64,000 bases of DNA from Streptomyces sp. NBC_01267 (GTDB lineage Bacteria; Actinomycetota; Actinomycetes; Streptomycetales; Streptomycetaceae): contig NZ_CP108455.1 of assembly GCF_036241575.1 (NCBI RefSeq), positions 6,307,001 through 6,371,000 on the forward strand, written 5' to 3'. The notes beneath the pieces were generated by a model. That model was not told the origin of the DNA. It did not search any database and saw only the letters and a list, made by a program, of their open reading frames with translations. Position 1 is the first letter of the stretch; every line of letters begins with the position of its first letter. The position numbers and the translations under genes were made by a program. Positions 58,477 through 64,000 of this stretch are shown here, one piece after another.

Positions 58477-59355
58477 ATGGAACAGCCGGCCTGGCAATTT
58501 TCCGACGACCGTGGACAGCTGTCGACAGCCGGGCGGACGCCCTCGAAGGTGACGGCGTACATCCAGGCCGGAGCCACCCTGTGGGACCACGGCATAGCCC
58601 CGGCCGCGATATTCGGCTCGTTCCACGACGGTTCCACGGCCGACCCGGTGAAAGCGGGTTCGCTGCCCCTGGACGGCATCGGCTATCTGGGGGCGGGCAG
58701 CGCCCTGGACGTGGACACCCTGCTGACCGGCGGGCCGGACCTCGTCGTGGCCGTCAGCTACGGCGGCGGTCAGGTGTACGGGCTGGACCCGGACGCCGCC
58801 AAACATCTGGAGGAGCGGGTACCGGTCGTGGTCGTCGATGTCGGACAGGCGCGCACCCTGAGTGAGATCCGGGAGCGGTTCGGCGCCCTGGCCCGCTCGC
58901 TGGGGGCCGCCGGTGACGGGGAGGGGCAGCGGCTGCTGGACGCCGCGCGGGACCGGCTCCGTACGGTGGCGGGCGCACCGTCCGGGCCGCGGGTACTGGC
59001 ACTCTCGCCGGCCGGGCCCGACCAGGTGCACCTGGCCCGCCCCACCGCCTGGCCCGATCTGCGCGCGCTGACGGAGTGTGGTGTCCGGACCGTGCGGCCA
59101 CCGGAGGGCGGCGGGGCGAACTGGGCCACCGTCAGCTGGTCGGAGGCGGCGGAGCTGCGCCCCGACATCGTGCTCGCCGACGTCCGCGCCAATGCCGCGC
59201 CACTCGACACGCTGCGTGCGGTCGAGGGCTGGCAGCGTATCGGGGCCGGTGCCCGGGTGATGCCGTGGAACCCGGAATCCCCCGGCACCGCCCGCGCGCA
59301 CGCCCGGTTCTTCGGTGCGGTGGCCGACGCCGTGGAGGCCGCCGCGGCGCGGTGA
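58477..59355 (+). CDS. ABC substrate-binding-like protein without signal peptide
   Basis: This 292-aa protein resembles class III (TroA/BtuF-type) metal-chelate binding proteins: GYLGAGSALDVDTLLTGGPDLVVA, a central VPVVVVDVGQARTLSEIRERF helix region and a C-terminal lobe ending in ARFFGAVADAVEAA. The N-terminus (MEQPAWQFSDDRGQL) has neither a signal peptide nor a lipobox, so it is predicted to be cytoplasmic. That is odd for a transporter component, and no permease or ATPase is adjacent. ATG 58477 lies 13 nt after a GGAGG stretch. Confidence 0.8.
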   Translation: MEQPAWQFSDDRGQLSTAGRTPSKVTAYIQAGATLWDHGIAPAAIFGSFHDGSTADPVKAGSLPLDGIGYLGAGSALDVDTLLTGGPDLVVAVSYGGGQVYGLDPDAAKHLEERVPVVVVDVGQARTLSEIRERFGALARSLGAAGDGEGQRLLDAARDRLRTVAGAPSGPRVLALSPAGPDQVHLARPTAWPDLRALTECGVRTVRPPEGGGANWATVSWSEAAELRPDIVLADVRANAAPLDTLRAVEGWQRIGAGARVMPWNPESPGTARAHARFFGAVADAVEAAAAR

Positions 59356-59430
59356 GTGTGCTCACACCGGGACCTGATCAAGGGACTCGCCCGTGTCGGA
59401 GTTGGGCCGAACGGGTGAGGAGGGTCAGAA

Positions 59431-59865
59431 TTGGCTGATGCAGATAGAAAGCCCAGCCGAGGTGGTCCGGTGAGCAGGTACGACAGGTACGACGTCACCG
59501 ATGAACAGTGGGAGGGGCTTGCCCAGGTAGTACCGCTGCGTGGCCGTAACGAATGGCCGTCGCGGATCGATCACGAAACCATCCCCAACGACCAGGCGTC
59601 CGAGCAGCGGCGGCTCGTCGTGCTGCGGGTGCAGATCTTCTCGGACGCCCGGGAAGTCGCCGAGCACCTCATCGCCCAGGTTCCCGTGCTGCTGGATCTG
59701 ACGGCGGCGGAGACCGACGTGGCCAAGCGCATCCTGGACTTCACCAGTGGTGTGGTCTTCGGTCTCGGCAGCGGGATGCACCGGGTCGACAAGAACGTCT
59801 TCCTGCTGGCTCCGGTCGGCATGGAGGTCGAAGGGATCGCTGCGGCTGCGGTCCCCCGATCGTAG
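59431..59865 (+). CDS. sepF: SepF-like cell division protein
   Basis: This 144-aa protein of the SepF/YlmF family has RLVVLRVQIFSDAREVAEHL, VPVLLDLTAAETDVAKRILDF and FGLGSGMHRVDKNVFLLAP, the conserved core that binds FtsZ and membrane. Streptomycetes carry several sepF genes; this one is away from any ftsZ cluster and so is a paralogue. TTG 59431 has GGAGGG at 6 nt. GTG 59470 (MSRYDRYDVTDEQWEG) also has a GAGG site and is an alternative. The usual N-terminal amphipathic helix is not obvious. Confidence 0.85.
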   Translation: MADADRKPSRGGPVSRYDRYDVTDEQWEGLAQVVPLRGRNEWPSRIDHETIPNDQASEQRRLVVLRVQIFSDAREVAEHLIAQVPVLLDLTAAETDVAKRILDFTSGVVFGLGSGMHRVDKNVFLLAPVGMEVEGIAAAAVPRS

Positions 59866-59921
59866 GAAGGTAGGAGAGACGGAACGGTTCGCCACCGTGG
59901 AGGGTGCATACGGTCCGGACC

Positions 59922-61046
59922 ATGGACCTGAAGCACACCCGCCCCGCCGTCACCGAACTGCGGCTCTCCGCCTTCAAGTCGCACCGGAGTGCCGTCTTCC
60001 CGCTCGCCCCGCTGACCCTGTTCACCGGAGCGAGCGGGAGCGGCAAGTCGAGCGCGCTCCAGGCGTACGAGGCGCTCGCGCGTCTCGGTGCGGGGGAGGA
60101 ACTCGGCGCGGTCTTCGGAGATCCGGCCGGGTGCGTACCCGAGTGGGCCGGGGCTGACGAGCAGGGCAGACGGGGATTCCGGATCGGCTGCACCGCCGAC
60201 GGCCCGGCCGGTCCCGTGCGGCTCGATCTCGCGGTCCAGGCACAGCCCGCGCTGCGTATCGTCGGTGAACGCCTCACCGCCGGCGGGGAGTTACTGCTGT
60301 CCACGGCGCTGCGCGATCCGGCGCGCCGTACCGTACAGGCCGCCTGGCACACGGCGGGTTCGGTCCCGGTGACCCGCGCTCCGCTGCCCGACGACCGGCT
60401 GGGTACCGCGCTGTTGCCGTTGCGCGTGGCGGGCAAGACCGTCGGGCAGCTGAAGGTGCTGGCCGCCGCCGAGCAGATGGTGGTGGCGCTCCGCACGGTC
60501 TTCGCCTGTGACCCCCAGCCGCAGTGGATGCGGGACCCTTCGGTGGTGACGGACGACCGGTTGCGGAGCGGCTGTGACAACCTCGCCGCGGTGCTGCACC
60601 GCACCCGGTCCGAGTGCGGGGACGGGCACAGGCAGCTGGCGGCGGCGGCGCGTGCGGGATGCTCGGGGCCCGTGGAGGAGCTGGCCGCCGAGCAGTTGAC
60701 GGACGGGACCGTGCGGATGGTGCTCGGCCGGGGCCGTGGGACGGTCGCACCGGCGGGGGGACTGGGCGAGGGCGAGCTGCGCTATCTGGCCCTCGCGCTG
60801 GTGATGCTGACGGGGCCCGGAGTGCTCGCTGCGGGGGCCGCGGGCGAGGTTCCGTCCACGATGCAGTCGCTCACGGTCCTGGCCGACGGATTCGACCGCT
60901 GTCTGGACGGGCGGCAGATCCGGGAGCTGACCTCCCTGGCGGCGGCGGTCTGCGCGCGGGGCCGTGTCCGGCTGGTGGGGACGGCTCTGGACGCGGGATG
61001 GGCCTGTGGGGCGGAAGGCGTCGCAGTGGTAGACCTGAGCGCGTGA
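59922..61046 (+). CDS. AAA-family ATPase (RecF/SMC-like), unknown role
   Basis: The 374-aa protein has Walker A FTGASGSGKSSALQAYEAL near the N-terminus after ELRLSAFKSHRSAVF, a RecF-like opening. GEGELRYLALALVML is in the position of an ABC signature, followed by LADGFDRCLDG as probable Walker B. Stand-alone ATPases of this type are widespread in Streptomyces and uncharacterised. The start is uncertain (ATG 59922 or GTG 59904; neither has a well-spaced ribosome-binding site). A TTA codon lies at 60291-60293. The stop overlaps the MazG-like gene (GTGA). Confidence 0.78.
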   Translation: MDLKHTRPAVTELRLSAFKSHRSAVFPLAPLTLFTGASGSGKSSALQAYEALARLGAGEELGAVFGDPAGCVPEWAGADEQGRRGFRIGCTADGPAGPVRLDLAVQAQPALRIVGERLTAGGELLLSTALRDPARRTVQAAWHTAGSVPVTRAPLPDDRLGTALLPLRVAGKTVGQLKVLAAAEQMVVALRTVFACDPQPQWMRDPSVVTDDRLRSGCDNLAAVLHRTRSECGDGHRQLAAAARAGCSGPVEELAAEQLTDGTVRMVLGRGRGTVAPAGGLGEGELRYLALALVMLTGPGVLAAGAAGEVPSTMQSLTVLADGFDRCLDGRQIRELTSLAAAVCARGRVRLVGTALDAGWACGAEGVAVVDLSA

Positions 61047-61405
61047 CGGAACTGGATGTAGCGGGATTGCAGCGTCGGCTGGCCGAGTTCGCCGCGGCGC
61101 GGGACTGGCAGCAGTACCACACGCCGAAGAATCTGGCGTCGGCGCTGAGCGTGGAGGCGGCCGAGCTGGTCGAGATCTTCCAGTGGCTGACCCCGGAGCA
61201 GTCGGCCCGGGTGATGGAGGAGACCGCTTCGGCACACCGGGTGGTGGACGAGGTCGCCGATGTCCTGGCCTATGTGCTGCAGTTCTGCGAGGTGCTGGGG
61301 ATCGATGCTCTTGCGGCACTTTCCGACAAAATTGACCGAAATGAGACACGCTTCCCGGTGGGTCTTTCAGTAAAGGACACCCCGCATCGTCACTCTCCGG
61401 AGTGA
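61043..61405 (+). CDS. MazG-like nucleotide pyrophosphohydrolase
   Basis: This 120-aa protein has the all-alpha NTP pyrophosphatase pattern: LASALSVEAAELVEIFQWL (E-x-x-E) followed by VVDEVADVLAYVLQF (E-x-x-D) for Mg2+ binding. It is close to RS21-C6/dCTPase-type housekeeping enzymes that hydrolyse non-canonical NTPs. GTG 61043 overlaps the ATPase stop, so both are co-translated. A small hairpin (61390-61405) covers the stop codon. Confidence 0.9.
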   Translation: MTELDVAGLQRRLAEFAAARDWQQYHTPKNLASALSVEAAELVEIFQWLTPEQSARVMEETASAHRVVDEVADVLAYVLQFCEVLGIDALAALSDKIDRNETRFPVGLSVKDTPHRHSPE

Positions 61406-61527
61406 GTGAGTTATCAACAATGCGCCTTGAGTCCACAGATTTCCGAATTCCCCTGGCTTTACGGTCCTACTGCCCTCACGCTGGGTAATGAAAGGGGAGA
61501 GGGAAAGTCTGAGGAACGGGGACGCGG

Positions 61528-61989
61528 ATGGATGGGGTGCGACTCATTGCGATCAGTCGGGACGCTCTGGCGCAGAGCGTGCCGGAACTGGACACCATGG
61601 TGGAGGCGTGGCAGGCGCAGGCGCTCGCCCAGGCCGTGGGCGGACACCTGGCGTTGAGAGGCCCGCAGGAGTTGCGGGCCGAGGCGCGGGCGCTGGGTGA
61701 GTCCGGCGGCCGTGGCTGCGGGGCGCTCGAAGTGCCGGCACTGCGCGGCGGGCTGATACGTGCCGCGCAGCTGTCGGAAGTATCGGATGTGCGCGAGGCG
61801 TTGACCGCGCTGGGCGTGCTCCTCGGGGAGGTGGGGATCGCCCTGGTCGGCGTCGCCTGTGGCACGGAGGAGGAGGGGGTCTACTGGCAGTGCATCGAGG
61901 CGATGGACGCGGCGGACGAATCGGGTGACCGGGTGAGCGGGATGCTGCGCAGGCTGGACGAGCGGGACGGGGAGAGAGCGTGGCACTGA
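61528..61989 (+). CDS. Conserved actinobacterial protein, function unknown
   Basis: This 153-aa acidic, Ala/Leu-rich and mostly helical protein has no transmembrane segment and no catalytic motif I recognise. It includes AWQAQALAQAVGGHLAL and GVYWQCIEAMDAADESGDRV. ATG 61528 is the start. It is probably a housekeeping gene of unknown function (a DUF family, judged from memory only). Confidence 0.7.
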   Translation: MDGVRLIAISRDALAQSVPELDTMVEAWQAQALAQAVGGHLALRGPQELRAEARALGESGGRGCGALEVPALRGGLIRAAQLSEVSDVREALTALGVLLGEVGIALVGVACGTEEEGVYWQCIEAMDAADESGDRVSGMLRRLDERDGERAWH

Positions 61990-62084
61990 CCGGAACCGGT
62001 CCCGGTCGTGTCCTGGGCGGCGGGCGGCGGGCGGCGGGCGGTGCGGGGGCGGTCCGCGGCCCTTCGAAGGTGCAGGATGGATGC

Positions 62085-63005
62085 ATGGATCTTCGAATCT
62101 TCACCGAGCCCCAGCAAGGGGCGAGTTATGACACCCTGCTGACCGTCGCCAAGGCCACCGAGGACCTCGGTTTCGATGCGTTCTACCGCTCGGACCACTA
62201 TCTGCGGATGGGGTCCGGGGACGGTCTTCCCGGACCGACCGACGCCTGGATCACGCTGGCGGGTCTTGCCCGCGAGACCAAGCGGATCCGCCTCGGGACG
62301 CTGATGACCGCGGGCACGTTCCGGCTGCCCGGCGTCCTGGCGATCCAGGTGGCCCAGGTCGACCAGATGTCCGGTGGCCGGGTCGAACTGGGCCTGGGCG
62401 CGGGCTGGTTCGAGGAGGAACACCGGGCGTACGGGATCCCGTTCCCCAAGGAGAAGTTCGGCCGCCTGGAGGAGCAGCTGGCGATCATCACCGGGCTCTG
62501 GGGCACCGAGGTGGGCGAGACCTTCAGCTACGACGGTACGTACTACCAGCTCGCCGACTCGCCCGCGCTGCCCAAGCCGGCCCAGGCCAAGGTGCCCGTG
62601 CTGATCGGGGGGCACGGAGCGACCCGTACACCCCGGCTGGCCGCGCAGTACGCCGATGAGTTCAACATCCCGTTCGCCTCGGTCGAGGACAGCGAGCGGC
62701 AGTTCGGGCGGGTCAAGGAGGCCGCCGCGACAGCAGGAAGGGCGGACGACCTGGTGTACTCCACCGCCCTGGTCGTCTGCGTCGGCAAGGACGACGCGGA
62801 GGTGGCGCGGCGGGCGGACGCCATCGGGCGTGACACGGCGGACGTCAAGGCGAACGGTCTGGGCGGTTCGCCCGCCGAGGTCGTCGACAAGATCGGGAGG
62901 TACGGCGCGATCGGGGCGTCGCGCATCTACCTCCAGGTCCTCGATCTCGACGACCTGGACCACTTGGAGCTGATCTCCTCGCAGGTCCTGTCCCAGCTGA
63001 ACTAG
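62085..63005 (+). CDS. LLM-class F420-dependent oxidoreductase
   Basis: This 306-aa TIM-barrel enzyme of the luciferase-like family shows MDLRIFTEPQQGASYDTLL, FDAFYRSDHYLRMG, IRLGTLMTAGTFRLPGVLAIQV and VELGLGAGWFEEEHRAYGI, typical of F420-dependent members (TIGR03560-like layout). ATG 62085 was chosen because AGGATGG lies a few bases upstream and the family starts there. The substrate is unknown. A strong hairpin follows the stop. Confidence 0.9.
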   Translation: MDLRIFTEPQQGASYDTLLTVAKATEDLGFDAFYRSDHYLRMGSGDGLPGPTDAWITLAGLARETKRIRLGTLMTAGTFRLPGVLAIQVAQVDQMSGGRVELGLGAGWFEEEHRAYGIPFPKEKFGRLEEQLAIITGLWGTEVGETFSYDGTYYQLADSPALPKPAQAKVPVLIGGHGATRTPRLAAQYADEFNIPFASVEDSERQFGRVKEAAATAGRADDLVYSTALVVCVGKDDAEVARRADAIGRDTADVKANGLGGSPAEVVDKIGRYGAIGASRIYLQVLDLDDLDHLELISSQVLSQLN

Positions 63006-63012
63006 GGCCTCT

Positions 63013-63057
63013 CGTTTGGATCGGGCCGGACCACGCGAGCCCGGCCTGATCCAAACG
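63013..63057. terminator. Very strong hairpin after the oxidoreductase gene
   Basis: The arms 63013-63029 (cgtttggatcgggccgg) and 63041-63057 (ccggcctgatccaaacg) pair over 17 positions with one G-U pair around an 11-nt loop. Confidence 0.88.
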
Positions 63058-63184
63058 GAAGACTCTGGGCCCCTGTCCGGCCGGTCTCTGCCGGGCCCGG
63101 GGCGTCCGGACCTTCCCCGCGGACCGTAACCACGGGGGTGAAAACCTCTGGTCGGGGTGCACGGGGCGGACGATAATCGGACCT

Positions 63185-64000
63185 GTGTTCCTGACGATCA
63201 GTACCACCGGCACCCCAGAGCGTCCTGCCACCGACCTCGGATTTCTGCTGCACAAGCATCCCGACAAGGCGCAGATGTTCTCCACCTCCCACGGCACGGC
63301 GCACGTCCTCTACCCCGAGGCCACCGCCGAGCGCTGCACCGCGGCGCTGCTGCTGGAGGTGGATCCGGTGGTACTCGTACGGCGGGGGAAAGGCAAGGGA
63401 CGTGGCGGCGCGCCCGATTCGGCGCTCGCGCAGTACGTCAACGACCGCCCGTACGCCGCCTCCTCGCTGCTGTCCGTCGCCATGACCACCGTCTTCAAGA
63501 GCGCCCTGCGCGGCGACTGCAAGGCCATGCCGGAGCGGGCCGCGAGCCCGCTGCCGCTGCGTATCGAGGTGCCCGCGCTCCCCGCGCGCGGCGGCCCCGA
63601 ACTGGTGCACAAGCTCTTCGGCCCGCTCGGCTGGGAGACCGTGAAGGCCGAACCGATCGCCCTGGACGAGAAGTTCCCGGACTGGGGCGAATCGCGGTAC
63701 GTCAAGCTCGTACTGGAAGGTGAACTGCGGCTCGCCGACGCCCTGCGGCAGTTGTACGTCCTGCTGCCCGTGCTCGACGACGCCAAGCACTACTGGGTGG
63801 CGCCCGACGAGGTCGACAAGCTGCTGCGCGCGGGCGAGGGCTGGCTGGCCGAGCACCCCGAGCAGAACCTGATCACCAGCCGCTACCTGTCCCATCGCTG
63901 GGGACTGACCCGGCAGGCGAGGGAGGCCCTGGAACTGGTGCGCCTCGCGGAGGCCGACGACACCGAGGTCGAGACGATCGACAACGCCGTCGACGAGACC
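63185..64000 (+). CDS. hen1: Hen1 3'-terminal RNA 2'-O-methyltransferase, N-terminal part (runs off window)
   Basis: The frame from GTG 63185 is open to the window end (272 codons). It begins VFLTISTTGTPERPATDLGF followed by LLHKHPDKAQMFS and GTAHVLYPEATAERCTAALL, the N-terminal domain of bacterial Hen1. Hen1 methylates the 2'-OH of a broken RNA 3' end and works with the Pnkp kinase-phosphatase-ligase to repair cleaved tRNA so that it cannot be cut again at the same place. The methyltransferase domain and the expected pnkp gene lie beyond the right edge. Confidence 0.9.
   Translation, partial: MFLTISTTGTPERPATDLGFLLHKHPDKAQMFSTSHGTAHVLYPEATAERCTAALLLEVDPVVLVRRGKGKGRGGAPDSALAQYVNDRPYAASSLLSVAMTTVFKSALRGDCKAMPERAASPLPLRIEVPALPARGGPELVHKLFGPLGWETVKAEPIALDEKFPDWGESRYVKLVLEGELRLADALRQLYVLLPVLDDAKHYWVAPDEVDKLLRAGEGWLAEHPEQNLITSRYLSHRWGLTRQAREALELVRLAEADDTEVETIDNAVDET

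Noticed and set aside
61411..61437. DnaA-box-like ttatcaaca and a nearby gtccaca
   Set aside because: There are only two imperfect matches in a short promoter gap, with no dnaA/dnaN context. Not an origin.

Overview
The window is high-GC DNA with typical actinomycete (Streptomyces-like) organisation: GTG and TTG starts, 4-nt gene overlaps, rare TTA codons, modular type I polyketide synthases (PKSs), SepF, a MazG-like pyrophosphatase, an F420-type oxidoreductase and an Hen1 RNA-repair enzyme. About the first 57.3 kb is the right-hand part of a biosynthetic cluster for a glycosylated macrolactone. The rest looks like ordinary chromosome.

Layout. (1) 1-27982: three collinear PKS genes, the first cut by the window edge, carrying the last five modules: KS-AT-DH-ER-KR-ACP / KS-AT-KR-ACP, KS-AT-KR-ACP / KS-AT-DH-KR-ACP, KS-AT-DH-KR-ACP-TE. 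All five ATs have the malonyl-type HAFH motif. The predicted carboxyl end of the chain is an unbranched 2,4-dienoyl ester with hydroxyls at C7 and C9 and a reduced C10-C11. (2) 28173-32530: a DrrAB-like ABC exporter and a YceI-like lipocalin (minus strand), divergent from a histidine kinase/response regulator pair. (3) 32591-43420: four GT1-family glycosyltransferases interleaved with deoxysugar genes (4-ketoreductase, Fe-S/PLP 3-dehydratase, 3-ketoreductase, suggesting a 2,3,6-trideoxyhexose) and with a minus-strand methyltransferase-mqnD pair. MqnD belongs to the futalosine menaquinone pathway, so the cluster may make a naphthoquinone that decorates the macrolide, as in the axenomycin / langkolide / PM100117-118 type of compound. 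(4) 43614-55125: a regulatory block with an atypical LuxR regulator, three large LAL regulators (one without a P-loop), a PAS-LuxR regulator of the polyene-macrolide (PimM) type and an OmpR-type regulator. (5) 55244-57279: a cold-shock-domain protein and a class II DAHP-synthase homologue whose active site is partly dismantled.

How it may work together. The PKS makes the aglycone, the sugar enzymes and glycosyltransferases build an oligosaccharide on it, MqnD plus the methyltransferase would supply a (methyl)naphthoquinone cap, and the ABC pump with its two-component system would give export or self-protection. Three 16-nt sites resembling the PimM operator lie in the three divergent promoter regions of the sugar, glycosyltransferase and quinone block. 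One matches at 15 of 16 positions, so the PAS-LuxR protein probably controls tailoring genes.

57336-64000 holds a small membrane protein, a cupin, a cytoplasmic-looking ABC substrate-binding protein, SepF, an AAA ATPase, a MazG-like enzyme, an unknown protein, an LLM oxidoreductase and the start of Hen1. No rRNA, tRNA, insertion sequence or CRISPR array was recognised. All functional statements come from reading motifs by eye; no database search was run.
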